Counted from the first letter of the stretch, positions 8,556 through 17,731 are shown. The stretch: DNA of 64,000 nucleotides from Paenibacillus sp. W2I17 (GCF_030815985.1 NZ_JAUSXM010000001.1:62001-126000), one strand, 5' to 3'. Made by a program: numbers and translations. The notes: generated by a model from the letters alone, not told the origin.

Positions 8556-9469
8556 CGGGGAGATTCCGAACGATTGGACTGCATGACCAGCATCATGCCA
8601 AGAATACATACCATACCAATCCATTGATAGAAGCCAAAAGGTTCATGGAGCCATACGACGGTTGTTCCAACAGCAGCAAGCGGCTCTGCGCTCCCGAGCA
8701 GGCTGGTTTCCTTGGGTGTAAGACTTTTGAGACTCGCAATATAAAACCAAAAAGCAATCATGGTTCCAAAAAGGATCGTAAATATCAAATAACCGTAAGT
8801 TTCGAGCGTGATGTTAGCAAAATTCATTTTCCAGGGCGGGTGAATAAAACTCATTCCCAAACCACCGATGATCATAGCCCAGCCGACCACAACAAGTGAA
8901 TCGAACTTTTTAATCAGTTGCACGGCATACAGCGTATAAAATGCAGCTGAAACCCCAGATAACAGTCCCCATATCACTGCGAGTGAGGAGACAGATAACC
9001 GCGTAAGCGAGCCATTCGTCAGCAGGAGAAAACACCCACTGAGAGCCAGAACGGCGCATGCAAGGTCATTGCGTGTGAGGACAGACTGCTTACGGAGTGC
9101 GATGTAAATCATGATCATGACAGGGGACAGGTACTGCAGGAGTGTAGCCACCGCTGAATTGCCGTGTTTAATGGATGCCATGTACGTATACTGGACGGCA
9201 AGCATGCCCACCAATCCGAAAATGATCATCTGCCTAGTAGTTTTTTTATTTCTCCACACATTAAAAATCTGAAATTGTCCATTTGTAAACGATTGAATAA
9301 CCAGTAATAGTAACCCAGCAATCAACAAGCGTACAGTGACATACCAATTGACCTCAATTCCATCCAGTTGAAAGAGTTTTTGAGATACCGTCCCCCCAAT
9401 GCCCCAGCAGATGGCCCCCGTCAGAACGAGTACGATGCCTGAAATTTTGGATTTTGCAGAAGTTGTCAT
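8540..9469 (-). CDS. EamA/DMT-family transporter
   Basis: 309 aa on the minus strand, start ATG at 9469 with AAGGTGAGG nine bases upstream; an in-frame GTG at 9484 lies inside that ribosome site. Ten hydrophobic segments arranged as two similar halves ([12 protein letters not shown] in the first EamA repeat, [17 protein letters not shown] in the second) identify a drug/metabolite exporter of the plasma membrane. Substrate cannot be told. It is divergent from an AraC-type regulator 100 bases away, a common local-regulator arrangement. The pair interrupts the sigF-spoVAA order of B. subtilis and looks like an acquired islet. Confidence 0.9.
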   Translation of the reverse strand: MTTSAKSKISGIVLVLTGAICWGIGGTVSQKLFQLDGIEVNWYVTVRLLIAGLLLLVIQSFTNGQFQIFNVWRNKKTTRQMIIFGLVGMLAVQYTYMASIKHGNSAVATLLQYLSPVMIMIYIALRKQSVLTRNDLACAVLALSGCFLLLTNGSLTRLSVSSLAVIWGLLSGVSAAFYTLYAVQLIKKFDSLVVVGWAMIIGGLGMSFIHPPWKMNFANITLETYGYLIFTILFGTMIAFWFYIASLKSLTPKETSLLGSAEPLAAVGTTVVWLHEPFGFYQWIGMVCILGMMLVMQSNRSESPRINNK

Positions 9470-9484
9470 TCTTGTTCGCCTCAC

Positions 9485-9567
9485 CTTAAATATAAGAATA
9501 GTGTTATATTAAGGAGAAATCCGGTACATTTATATCAATATTACACTTAAAAATATAACTATATTGA
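9485..9567. promoter_or_regulatory. Divergent operator region with two inverted repeats
   Basis: Between the EamA and AraC genes: TTAAATATAA (9486-9495) opposite TTATATTAA (9504-9512), and TCAATAT (9535-9541) opposite ATATTGA (9561-9567). The AT-rich repeats are candidate binding sites for the AraC-type protein and would overlap both promoters. Confidence 0.4.
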
Positions 9568-9568
9568 G

Positions 9569-10486
9569 ATGAGGGCCATGCAGAAAATCGAATTTATCAT
9601 TGATCAACATTTGAAAGAAATGACGCAACACCGTACCGATACCTTATCTATAGCCTGTTATGAGACAACCATTGTTCAAAATGTTCACGGACATATTCCT
9701 CTCCACTGGCATAATGAATTGCAGTTTGTTGACGTTCTTCAGGGTACGGCGTTGTTTCATATCAACGATCAAAAGATGATTTTGTCCAAAGGTGACGGGA
9801 TTTTTATCAACAGTGGAATAATGCATATGGCCGAAGATCACGGTGTGAGCGAGAACTGCATTTATTTATGTCTGAATTTGTCCCCACATGTTATCATGCC
9901 TTCGGATTTGTATATAAAGTACGTACATCCATATGTAACAGCAACTAATTTGCCTTTTCTGTATATCGAAAGAGCTAACGCTTGGGGAGAACAGATCTTG
10001 GATGCTATTGCAAGGATTAGAAAGGAGCTGGTGCACCAAGTTCCTTTTTACGAAGTGAATATTGCTTCGGCGGTGCTTAATATGTGGAAACTGCTGATTA
10101 TGAACGGATATTCTCTTGAACATGATCCATCAGAGATGAGCAGAAACAACCGAATGAAAGACATGTTGCAATGGATTAATCTCAATTATGCCGATCCAAT
10201 TAAGCTTGAAGATATTGCAAAGGCGGGACAGTTAAGTCGATCAGAGACCTGCCGTTATTTCAAGCAAATCCTGAAAACCACACCCATGCAATATGTGATA
10301 GAGTACCGCATCCAAAGAAGCATTGAACTATTGCAATCCTCCAAGCGTAGCATCACCGAAATTGCCTATGAGGTCGGTTTTAACAGTACGAGTTATTACA
10401 TTAACCAATTCCGCAAAACAATGAATTCAACCCCTTTACGATTTAGAAGGGAATTGAACAAAAGAGACAAAGAACATAATTTTTGA
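9569..10486 (+). CDS. AraC-family transcriptional regulator with cupin sensor
   Basis: 305 aa, ATG 9569 or ATG 9578; neither has a strong ribosome site, so the start is uncertain by three codons. The N-terminal half is a cupin-type sensor (HGHIPLHWHNELQFVDVLQGTALFHIN, INSGIMHM). The C-terminal 100 residues form two helix-turn-helix units of AraC/XylS type (LEDIAKAGQLSRSETCRYFKQILKTTP and ITEIAYEVGFNSTSYYINQFRKTMNSTPLRFR). It probably activates or represses the divergent EamA exporter in response to that exporter's substrate. The gene ends before a clear terminator. Confidence 0.88.
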   Translation: MRAMQKIEFIIDQHLKEMTQHRTDTLSIACYETTIVQNVHGHIPLHWHNELQFVDVLQGTALFHINDQKMILSKGDGIFINSGIMHMAEDHGVSENCIYLCLNLSPHVIMPSDLYIKYVHPYVTATNLPFLYIERANAWGEQILDAIARIRKELVHQVPFYEVNIASAVLNMWKLLIMNGYSLEHDPSEMSRNNRMKDMLQWINLNYADPIKLEDIAKAGQLSRSETCRYFKQILKTTPMQYVIEYRIQRSIELLQSSKRSITEIAYEVGFNSTSYYINQFRKTMNSTPLRFRRELNKRDKEHNF

Positions 10487-10528
10487 GATATTGTTCATGA
10501 TTCGTGAGCCTATCCACCAATACCGAAG

Positions 10529-10552
10529 AGTCGCCCATACGGCGACTTTTTT
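10529..10552 (+). terminator. Terminator after araC-type gene
   Basis: AGTCGCC (10529-10535) pairs with GGCGACT (10541-10547) with a five-base loop and a T tract. Confidence 0.85.
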
Positions 10553-10589
10553 GATATGTAAAATAATGCTTCACACTCCGTTACGCTTC

Positions 10590-11240
10590 AACCCGGTCAC
10601 AAGAAGCATAGGGTGAGGGCTTGCCTAATGATACACAAGCAACGCAGGCGGCAGTTTAGACCTGAAGAAGCGAAGCCTTCACCTTTGTCACCAAATTTCT
10701 ACACAACTGTATTCTAAGACGCATGCAGAGATAACCTCAAAAGTCATAGAATTGTGAGAAAAATAACCCCATAAAGCTCATCTTTCAATTCCCTTCCTGC
10801 CACCTCCCCAGCATATTTATTACAAACGTTTGGAAACGGGAGGACGATGGGTAGCGAAGGGATGGAATCGGTCAAAAGGAGAGAAGCGTGAGGGCTCATC
10901 TAAGGATACACAGCAACACAGGCGGCAGATTAGGACCTGAAGAAGCGAAGCGTGCACATTTGTCTTCAAAATTTCTACACAGCTGTAGTCTAGACGGCTC
11001 CAGAAGATAACTTCAAGAGTCATAGAATTTTGAGCAAAATAACCCCAAAAAGCTCTTCTTTCAATTCCCTTCCTGCCTACTCCCCCAGCATATTTATTTC
11101 AAACGTTTGGAAATGGGAGGACGAGGGGTAGCGGAGGGATGGAATCGGTCAAAAGGAGCGAAGCGTGAGGGTTCGTCTAAGGATACACAAGCAACGCAGG
11201 CGGCAGATTAGACCTGAAGAAGCGAAGCGTTCGCCTTTGT
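10590..11240. repeat. Tandem repeat, nearly three copies of about 276 bp
   Basis: The segment GTGAGGG...ACACAAGCAACGCAGGCGGCAG...GACCTGAAGAAGCGAAG occurs at about 10613, 10888 and 11165, that is at 275- and 277-bp intervals. The intervening AGCATATTTATT.CAAACGTTTGGAAA block occurs at 10810 and 11087. Copies are similar but not identical, with scattered substitutions and small indels. No coding frame is conserved across copies. The third copy runs directly into the structured element at 11230-11335. No gene is visible in 10487-11476. Confidence 0.75.
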
Positions 11241-11335
11241 CTCCAAATTTCTAACACTTAGAAATCAATCAAAAGAATTTGGAGACAACAGCGATCAGAA
11301 GGTTGGTCTGCCGTCGGAGTGTCTGCGTGTATCCT
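11230..11335 (+). repeat. Second copy of the structured dispersed repeat
   Basis: Stem TCTCCAAATTT (11240-11250) with AATTTGGAGA (11276-11285), then AACAGCGATC (11287-11296), AAGGTTGGTCTG and CGGAGTG. It matches the element at 1535-1645 in order and spacing. A short further echo, CAACAGCGATCAA, begins at 11347. Confidence 0.6.
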
Positions 11336-11414
11336 CCCCCCCCGAGCAACAGCGATCAATGACCGATCCATCCCGCAGCGTCAACTCAGCCTTCCACCTT
11401 TTTTCCAACCAGTT

Positions 11415-11445
11415 TGTAATAAATTTGCACATTCTTCAAATACTA
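11415..11445 (+). promoter_or_regulatory. Possible sigma-G promoter of spoVA operon
   Basis: TGTAATA (11415-11421), 17-base spacer, AATACTA (11439-11445) resembles the sigma-G consensus (TGAATA / CATACTA). spoVA is a forespore sigma-G operon in B. subtilis. Confidence 0.4.
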
Positions 11446-11476
11446 ACCTAAATTACGCAGTAAAGGAGTGCTATGG

Positions 11477-12133
11477 ATGTCCCAGACACCCACTCCAATG
11501 GTCTATATTCGTCTGCGCAGCCGTATTCGCATCCAGAGGGGCAGAGCAGTCAAGCTTGGAGACATTGCACATGTACTGACCTCTTCTGAAGACCAGGAGA
11601 GCAGGCTACTGGAGCTTGAACTGCTGCGCCCTGGACCGGAGGATGGCAATCTGATCCTCATTGATATATTGCAGATTATTCCCCGAATTCGGAACATCTT
11701 GCCAGAGGTAAGTGTGGAACTGATGGGATCAGGTCATACGTTGGTTGAAGTCATTGCGGGAAATGGTCAACCTTCCAAGTCCCTGTTCATTCTGGTTTGG
11801 CTGCTGCTGTTCTTTGGTTCAGCCTTAACCATCATGAATTTTCATGCCGATGTGAACATGCAGGAAGTACAGATTCGAATTGTGGAGATGCTTACTGGGC
11901 ATCGGGACGAACATCCCTATCTGTTCCAAGTGGCGTATTCCATTGGCATTGGATTCGGAATGGCAGTATTTTTTAATCATTTGTTCAAGAAAAAGTGGAA
12001 TGAAGAACCTACCCCGCTGGAAGTGGAGATGTTCCTATACCAGCAAAATGTAGATAAATATGTGGTGATTGAAGAGAGCGAACGGATGCACGAGCAGGAA
12101 CGCAGGGAGATGAATGCGGATGAGCGTTCTTAA
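11477..12133 (+). CDS. spoVAA: Stage V sporulation protein AA
   Basis: 218 aa, ATG 11477, with AAAGGAG at 11462-11467; an in-frame GTG at 11468 abuts the ribosome site and is rejected. The soluble N-terminal half (VYIRLRSRIRIQRGRAVKLGDIAHV) is followed by two membrane helices (SLFILVWLLLFFGSALTIMNFH and FQVAYSIGIGFGMAVFFNHLF). SpoVAA is a forespore inner-membrane component of the SpoVA system, which moves Ca-dipicolinic acid during sporulation and germination. Its 3' end overlaps spoVAB. The C-terminal tail is acidic and hydrophilic. Confidence 0.88.
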   Translation: MSQTPTPMVYIRLRSRIRIQRGRAVKLGDIAHVLTSSEDQESRLLELELLRPGPEDGNLILIDILQIIPRIRNILPEVSVELMGSGHTLVEVIAGNGQPSKSLFILVWLLLFFGSALTIMNFHADVNMQEVQIRIVEMLTGHRDEHPYLFQVAYSIGIGFGMAVFFNHLFKKKWNEEPTPLEVEMFLYQQNVDKYVVIEESERMHEQERREMNADERS

Positions 12134-12542
12134 TGGAGCAATCAGCATTGTATTGGGTATTGCAGGGGGAATTGCCGTAGGGAGCGGCGTAATTGCGCTC
12201 ATTCTGGTGCTCGATATGATTCCCAGGTTGGCCCAACTTACGCAATCGTATGACAAGACTCACTGGTACGAAGGGGCGCTAATAGGTGGTTCACTGCTCG
12301 GGACGGTGGCGGACTTCTGGCACTGGAAAATGCATGGGGTGCTGCTGCTCAGCCCGATTGTTGGTTTGTTCTGTGGCGTGTTCATCGGTCTGCTGGCCGC
12401 GGCGCTCACTGAGGTACTCAATGTACTGCCCGTATTAGCCAAACGATTGGGCATGAAACCTTATTTGTTTGGATTACTGCTCGCCATGATTTTGGGCAAA
12501 ATGACAGGTTCCCTGTTTGATTTTTTTATATATCAGCGGTAA
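12120..12542 (+). CDS. spoVAB: Stage V sporulation protein AB
   Basis: 140 aa, ATG 12120 with AGGGAG ten bases upstream; an ATG six bases earlier is too close to it. It overlaps the end of spoVAA by 14 bases. Four hydrophobic membrane segments (ISIVLGIAGGIAVGSGVIALILVLDMIP, a LIGGSLLGTVADF stretch, LLLSPIVGLFCGVFIGLLAAALTEVLNVLP, and LFGLLLAMILGKMTGSLFDFF) and a length matching B. subtilis SpoVAB (141 aa). It is part of the Ca-DPA transport system of the spore inner membrane. In B. subtilis spoVAC-AD-AE would come next; here spoVAF follows after 25 bases. Confidence 0.9.
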   Translation: MSVLNGAISIVLGIAGGIAVGSGVIALILVLDMIPRLAQLTQSYDKTHWYEGALIGGSLLGTVADFWHWKMHGVLLLSPIVGLFCGVFIGLLAAALTEVLNVLPVLAKRLGMKPYLFGLLLAMILGKMTGSLFDFFIYQR

Positions 12543-12567
12543 CTCGTGGCCATAGGAGGATGGGAAG

Positions 12568-14236
12568 ATGGATGAACGAACGGAGCACACAGGCCAGGAA
12601 AATAGTGAAGGTATAACGGAAGAGATGTTACACAAGTCTGCTTATGAGATTCAAAAGGAAGAAGAGGAGAAAGCGTACAATAAGAAAAAACAAAATGAGA
12701 TGTCCGACAGCATTGAGGAATCCGTACAATATTGGCAGGAAAACGATGACATCTCCCCACGAATGAGTGAGAACAAATATACGCTGCAACAGGTATTGGG
12801 GCTTGGAGAATCGTTCGACGTGAATATGAGGGAAATGGTCCTGGGTGGCAAGCACGTTGGATTGCTGATGATCACGGGCTTCGCCAAGGATGAGATTTTG
12901 CTTGAAGTGTTGAAAAGACTGACCTATCTCACGCCGGATGACGTCTCCGGACATGCACTCAAATCCTATTTTGAATGTTACATTCCCCATATTCAGGTGG
13001 AAAAAGTCGAGAAGATGAGTGCGGTCATCAACAAGGTTCTTACTGGTATGAGTGCAATGTTCGTTGAAGGGGACCGCTCGGTCTTAATTATGGATACCCG
13101 GAGTTATCCGGTTCGTTCACCGGAAGAACCTTCATTGGAAAGGGTCGTCCGCGGTTCCAGAGACGGCTTTACCGAAACACTCCTGACCAATGTAACCTTG
13201 GTCCGTCGAAGAATACGCGACCCAGGACTGAAATTTGAGATCATGCAGGTGGGGCGGAGAACACAAACCGACGTCTGCGTGGTGTACATTGACGATATTG
13301 TGGATAAAGTGCAGGTAGATTCCGTTCGTGAAAAAATACAGCGAGTGGATATCGATGGTATTCCCGCAGCCGACAAGCAGCTGGAAGAAGCGATTATCAA
13401 CAAGGGTTGGAATCCGTTCCCACTCGTTCGTTATTCGGAACGACCGGATGTTACAGCTTCCCATTTGCTGGAAGGACGAGTTGTCATTTTTGTAGACACT
13501 TCCCCGAGTGTGATGATTTTGCCTACGACCTTCTTCGATCTGTGTGAACATGCGGAGGAGAACAGACAAACGGCATTGATGGGGACGTATTTACGGTGGG
13601 TGCGTTTTGCAGGGATTCTCATATCGTTATTTTTGCTACCACTATGGCTTCTCATGGTTATTGACCCTTCGATTAAACCGATGGGACTTGACTTCATTGG
13701 TCCGCAGGAAAATGTAAAGTTACCGCTGATTCTACAGTTTCTACTGATCGAACTGGGCGTCGATTTATTACGGATGGCAGCGGTTCATACGCCTACACCT
13801 CTGGCATCGGCCATGGGCTTGATCGCGGCAATTCTAGTCGGGGATATCGCCGTCAAAACAGGATATTTTGTCAATGAAGTTGTACTCTATATGGCTATCG
13901 CAGCCATCGGTATGTTTGCTACGCCGAGTTACGAGCTGGGTCTTGCCAACAGGTTAGTCAGGTTAGTTCTGCTCATTGCAGTAGCGATATTCAAGGTTCC
14001 GGGGATTGGTCGTGGGCTGTACATTGCTCATATTGGCGCTTACCGTTCACCGGTCGTACAATTCTTCGTATCTCTGGCCTTTTATACCGTTTAATGCAAA
14101 AGCCCTGGGCAATTTTTTATTCCGGCTTCCGTTGCTGGAAAATAAAAAACGTCCATCATTCAATAAAACCCGTGACAACACCAAAATGTCCGATGATCCG
14201 GACGGGGAACTGCGAAAAAGTAAAAAACACAAATGA
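12568..14236 (+). pseudogene. spoVAF: SpoVAF, GerA-family spore membrane protein, frameshifted
   Basis: ATG 12568 with AGGAGG upstream. A long acidic N-terminal region precedes a GerAA-type soluble domain (residues 80-330) and a membrane region (VRFAGILISLFLLPLWLL, then further helices). The open frame stops at 14096, inside the last membrane helix. The conserved ending continues in another frame: LVVGCTLLILAL, SYLWPFIPFNAKAL, ENKKRPS, up to 14236. The switch point is the G4 run at 14001-14004: removing one G gives KVPGLVVGC and an intact GerA-type C-terminus. SpoVAF forms an auxiliary spore channel with FigP/YqhR-type partners and amplifies germination. Sequencing error or real mutation cannot be separated here. 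Confidence 0.85.
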
Positions 14237-14273
14237 TCTTCCGAAAAATCCATTCATCTCGCTGCCTAATTTG

Positions 14274-14318
14274 ATATACTGGTGTAAAATCATTGGAATA
14301 TCAATTGTTCCAGTATAT
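14274..14318 (+). promoter_or_regulatory. Inverted repeat in the lysA leader
   Basis: ATATACTGG (14274-14282) pairs perfectly with CCAGTATAT (14310-14318), with an inner ATTG/CAAT pair in the loop. It ends four bases before the lysA ribosome site. It may regulate lysA or end spoVAF transcription, although the following A-rich tract argues against a simple terminator. It is too small to be a lysine riboswitch. Confidence 0.35.
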
Positions 14319-14339
14319 AAAAAGTGAGGAATGCAGATT

Positions 14340-15671
14340 ATGTATTTACATGGTACAAGTAAAATAAATGCGCAAGGACATCTGGAGATTGGCGGAGTTG
14401 ATGCAACAGATCTGAAAGAACAATTTGGAACTCCCCTGTACGTTGTGGACGAGCAATTGGTTCGCGAGCGTTGCAGAGAATACATGGAAGCATTCCGTGC
14501 TTCCGGATTGGGCTTCCAGGTTGCTTACGCAAGTAAAGCATTCTGTGTAATGGCGATGTGTGCCCTTGCAGCTGAAGAAGGACTTTCCCTGGATGTTGTA
14601 TCTGATGGTGAACTGTTTACTGCACTGCAAGCAGGTTTCCCGGCTGAGCGCATTCACTTCCACGGTAACAACAAAACGCTGGAAGAGATCGAAATGGCTC
14701 TTGATGCGGAGATTGGATGCTTTGTTGTTGATAACTTCAATGAATTGCATCTGTTGCAGGCTGTAGCAGCGGACAAAAATCGTAAAGTAAACATTTTGCT
14801 TCGTGTGACGCCAGGTGTTGAGGCACATACGCATGAATATATTTCCACAGGTCAAACGGATTCCAAATTTGGATTCGATATTGGCAATGGTACAGCATTT
14901 GAAGCGATTGACTTGGCTTCCAAGCAGTCTAACCTGGTATTGCTCGGTGTGCATTCCCACATCGGTTCCCAGATCTTCGAAGTTGAAGGCTTCCAGATGG
15001 CTGTTCAACGTGTTGCTGAATTTGCAGCAAGTGTATATGAGCGCCTTAATGTTGCTTTCAAAGTAGTTAACCTTGGTGGTGGATTCGGAATTCGGTATAT
15101 CGACGGAGATACGCCACTTGAAGTTGCGCAATATGTGAAGGCTATTACAGATGCCGTTAAAAATCATTTTGCTCAAATCGGCTATGCCGTACCTGAGATC
15201 TGGGTTGAGCCAGGCCGCAGCATCGTAGGTGAAGCGGGAACAACGTTGTATACCGTTGGAACAAGCAAAGACATTCCAGGCGTGCGTAAATACGTTGCCG
15301 TTGATGGTGGTATGACCGATAACCCACGTCCTGCTTTGTATGAATCCAAGTACGAAGCCGTGCTTGCGAATCGTGCGAATGAGGCTGCTCAGGAAACGGT
15401 ATCTGTCGCTGGTAAATGCTGCGAGAGTGGCGATATGTTGATCTGGGATCTGGATCTGCCAAAAGTAGAAAGCGGCGATCTGCTCGCTGTAGCTTGCACA
15501 GGTGCGTATAACTACTCCATGGCGAGCAACTACAACCGGATTCGTCGTCCGGCTGTTGTATTTGTCAAAGACGGTCAAGGAGATGTCGTGGTACGCCGTG
15601 AGACGTATCAAGATATCATCCAGAATGACCTGGTACCAGCGCGCATTGCAAAACAGCCAGTAACTCGCTAA
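14340..15671 (+). CDS. lysA: Diaminopimelate decarboxylase
   Basis: 443 aa, ATG 14340 with AAGTGAGGA ten bases upstream; ATG 14331 touches the ribosome site. It decarboxylates meso-diaminopimelate to L-lysine using PLP. The N-terminal alanine-racemase-type barrel has the PLP lysine in FQVAYASKAF (about residue 61), HFHGNNK, HSHIGSQI and the GGGFG phosphate-binding loop; the C-terminal beta domain has EPGRSIVGEAG, CCESGD and the GAYNYSMASNYN active-site motif. It follows spoVAF as in B. subtilis, and a terminator separates it from ppiB. Confidence 0.95.
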   Translation: MYLHGTSKINAQGHLEIGGVDATDLKEQFGTPLYVVDEQLVRERCREYMEAFRASGLGFQVAYASKAFCVMAMCALAAEEGLSLDVVSDGELFTALQAGFPAERIHFHGNNKTLEEIEMALDAEIGCFVVDNFNELHLLQAVAADKNRKVNILLRVTPGVEAHTHEYISTGQTDSKFGFDIGNGTAFEAIDLASKQSNLVLLGVHSHIGSQIFEVEGFQMAVQRVAEFAASVYERLNVAFKVVNLGGGFGIRYIDGDTPLEVAQYVKAITDAVKNHFAQIGYAVPEIWVEPGRSIVGEAGTTLYTVGTSKDIPGVRKYVAVDGGMTDNPRPALYESKYEAVLANRANEAAQETVSVAGKCCESGDMLIWDLDLPKVESGDLLAVACTGAYNYSMASNYNRIRRPAVVFVKDGQGDVVVRRETYQDIIQNDLVPARIAKQPVTR

Positions 15672-15685
15672 TTCGTTTTACAGTT

Positions 15686-15727
15686 AAAGCAGATGAAAAG
15701 GGAACTTCCTTTTTTGTCTGCTTTTTG
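15686..15727 (+). terminator. Terminator after lysA
   Basis: AAAGCAGA (15686-15693) pairs with TCTGCTTT (15717-15724), with an inner AAGG/CCTT stem and a T tract. Confidence 0.75.
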
Positions 15728-15766
15728 CGTATTTGAGCTAAATCATGAAAAAAGTTGCCGTTTTTT

Positions 15767-15795
15767 TTGCGATCCAGACATTTTCGGTGTACACT
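15767..15795 (+). promoter_or_regulatory. Sigma-A-type promoter of ppiB
   Basis: TTGCGA (15767-15772), 17-base spacer, TACACT (15790-15795), about 84 bases before the ppiB start. Confidence 0.55.
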
Positions 15796-15878
15796 AAGAA
15801 AAGTGCTGTAATGCTTGGCCCAGGGTCATGCGTTCTGGCACCATTAACGATGGTCAATACGAAAGGAGTCATTTACAT

Positions 15879-16310
15879 ATGGCGAAACAAGCGAAAATTA
15901 AATTGGCAAACGGCGGAGAAGTTCTGATCGATCTGTTCGATCAAGAAGCTCCAAACACAGTAGCAAACTTTGAGAAACTGGCTAACTCCGGTTTCTACAA
16001 TGGTCTTACATTCCACCGCGTTATCCCGGGCTTTGTAGCTCAAGGCGGATGCCCTAACGGTTCCGGTGCAGGTGGCCCAGGTTACACAATCAACTGTGAA
16101 ATTAACCCGAACAAACATGAGCGCGGAACACTTGCTATGGCACATGCTGGCCGTAACACAGGTGGAAGCCAGTTCTACATCTGCTACCAACCGCAACCAC
16201 ATTTGGATGGACAACATACGGTATTTGGTAAAGTAACTAAAGGTATGGAGTTCGTGGACGCTTTAGAAGGTAAAGACAAAATGGAAACTGTTGAAGTTGT
16301 AGAAGCTTAA
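15879..16310 (+). CDS. ppiB: Peptidyl-prolyl cis-trans isomerase, cyclophilin type
   Basis: 143 aa, ATG 15879 after AAAGGAG (15862-15868). Single cyclophilin domain, cytoplasmic, no signal peptide. It contains the catalytic-groove motifs [13 protein letters not shown] (with the conserved Arg and Phe), the GGSQFYI segment, and [12 protein letters not shown] near the end. It accelerates proline isomerisation during protein folding. The tryptophan often seen before LDG is replaced by His in this bacterial subtype (PHLDG), as in B. subtilis PpiB. It lies alone between its own promoter and terminator, after lysA as in B. subtilis. Confidence 0.95.
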   Translation: MAKQAKIKLANGGEVLIDLFDQEAPNTVANFEKLANSGFYNGLTFHRVIPGFVAQGGCPNGSGAGGPGYTINCEINPNKHERGTLAMAHAGRNTGGSQFYICYQPQPHLDGQHTVFGKVTKGMEFVDALEGKDKMETVEVVEA

Positions 16311-16339
16311 TACCTTCACCTTAACTGGATCCAAACATG

Positions 16340-16368
16340 AAGTGCTTCTTTTATAGAAGCACTTTTTT
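16340..16368 (+). terminator. Terminator after ppiB
   Basis: AAGTGCTTCT (16340-16349) pairs with AGAAGCACTT (16355-16364), followed by seven T. Confidence 0.9.
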
Positions 16369-16405
16369 TATTTTTTTACATACTTGAAATCGATGATTAG
16401 AAAGG

Positions 16406-17731
16406 ATGAATCAAACCTTGGATATGGTTACTCAGCTAAGCTTGTTAAAACAAATTTATAGTGAGCGCACGTTGTGGGATGAAGAACTGCAGGCATCGCG
16501 GCATGTCGTTCCGGATAGTCTATCCGTAAAGGATCGAGAAGCGCTTGAGGCAGCCGGGCATGAACCGAATCGATTTGTACGTCCACAACATGATGAAACG
16601 ATTACTGAGCTGAAAAAAGTTGCAAATCAATGGACGATCAATGATGCAGCGCAGGCCTTTGTATCCTCTTTGTGGTCAGCACCCATGATCTGGCGCTCGT
16701 TGCTTACGGGCAAGCTTATTGCGAGCAGTATGCCAAGTCATGAACATACGCCATATCCATCTTCGAACACTTGTAAGATCTGCGGATTAAGTGTAGATCA
16801 AGCAACCGACACAACGCTGCAATGGTATTGGCGGATGACCAATGGAACCCCGTTGGACGGTGATCCTTTTGGATATGTGTTGGCACTTCGAGAGCTGGCT
16901 GCCGCGCAGGAGCTTCCAATACCCAATGAGTACGACCGCTGGACATTCCGTGCGGTGTTAACGGTGCTGCGCGAATTACCTCCCAAAACACGTTACAGCA
17001 AGGCAGCAGTAGCGCTCAAGAAGGAACGTCTTTTGCCTACACAGAAGGAATATGCCTACCGTGATTTGCTTGAGACGTTAGCTCTGATTGGCATATTGGA
17101 TACGCCGGAACATCCCGGAATGATCACGGAATTTACCTCTTACATGCAGCGTGACGCACGCCCCAATGTGCGGGTTGAAGTGCAGGCCCCTCTGGCGTGG
17201 TGGGACTCATCTGTCGGAATTAATGAGAACAACCTGAACAAGATATTTCATGATTTTGATCTGAATAATATATCTCTTGCGGATAAGCCTGATGAGAGTC
17301 CAGCTGTAAAGGACACGATCTTAGGGGCATTGGAGAAGAAGAGAAGTGTTCGCGGAAAAGTGCCAAAGGCATCTCCTGATGCAGGTACCGGGGAGGTACA
17401 GTCTGGAGATGTGTATGCTGTTCGGGTCCGGGAAGGCGTATGGGTGACTGTATACTGTCACGAAGTCAGAGACAAGCGTGTCATCGTCGAATATCTGGAG
17501 GGTGTCTTTCCAGAGATGCCGGGAAAAGCAGATTTGCATGGGACGTTTCGACCGAGAGCGAATGGACGCTGGAAATGCTCGGCTATTGCGATTGATTCCA
17601 CAAGTTGGGTCAGAAGGGTGGCAAGAGAGTTCCCGCTTCCGACTTCGCCCCTGCAAGAACCTGACCGCATTCCATTTCATAATGCTAAAGAATTAAAGCA
17701 TATGGCGAGCTGGTGTTTTCCTGATATGTAG
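16406..17731 (+). CDS. Uncharacterised 441-aa cytoplasmic protein
   Basis: The start is uncertain: ATG 16406 directly abuts AAAGG, TTG 16418 has better spacing, ATG 16424 is a third option. The product is soluble, without signal peptide or membrane helices. It holds one CxxC pair (NTCKICGLSVDQ, around residue 122), but no second pair to complete a zinc ribbon. Later features are a helical middle region rich in charged residues (LPPKTRYSKAAVALKKERLLPTQ), a WW-containing stretch (PLAWWDSSVG), and a beta-rich C-terminal third (GDVYAVRVREGVWVTVYCHEVRDKR) that could be a small SH3-like barrel. I do not recognise the family. It is a single transcription unit between ppiB and the rib operon. Confidence 0.8.
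   Translation: MNQTLDMVTQLSLLKQIYSERTLWDEELQASRHVVPDSLSVKDREALEAAGHEPNRFVRPQHDETITELKKVANQWTINDAAQAFVSSLWSAPMIWRSLLTGKLIASSMPSHEHTPYPSSNTCKICGLSVDQATDTTLQWYWRMTNGTPLDGDPFGYVLALRELAAAQELPIPNEYDRWTFRAVLTVLRELPPKTRYSKAAVALKKERLLPTQKEYAYRDLLETLALIGILDTPEHPGMITEFTSYMQRDARPNVRVEVQAPLAWWDSSVGINENNLNKIFHDFDLNNISLADKPDESPAVKDTILGALEKKRSVRGKVPKASPDAGTGEVQSGDVYAVRVREGVWVTVYCHEVRDKRVIVEYLEGVFPEMPGKADLHGTFRPRANGRWKCSAIAIDSTSWVRRVAREFPLPTSPLQEPDRIPFHNAKELKHMASWCFPDM

Noticed and set aside
10590..11335. Possible CRISPR array
   Set aside because: Repeat units are about 276 bp, few and imperfect, without short direct repeats and spacers, and no cas genes are present.
14271..14340. Lysine riboswitch upstream of lysA
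   Set aside because: The leader is far too short and lacks the multi-helix L-box; only a single inverted repeat is seen.
14346..15611. Long open frame on the minus strand opposite lysA
   Set aside because: It lies entirely within the well-supported lysA gene; its translation shows no family features and it has no ribosome site, so it reflects codon bias of lysA.
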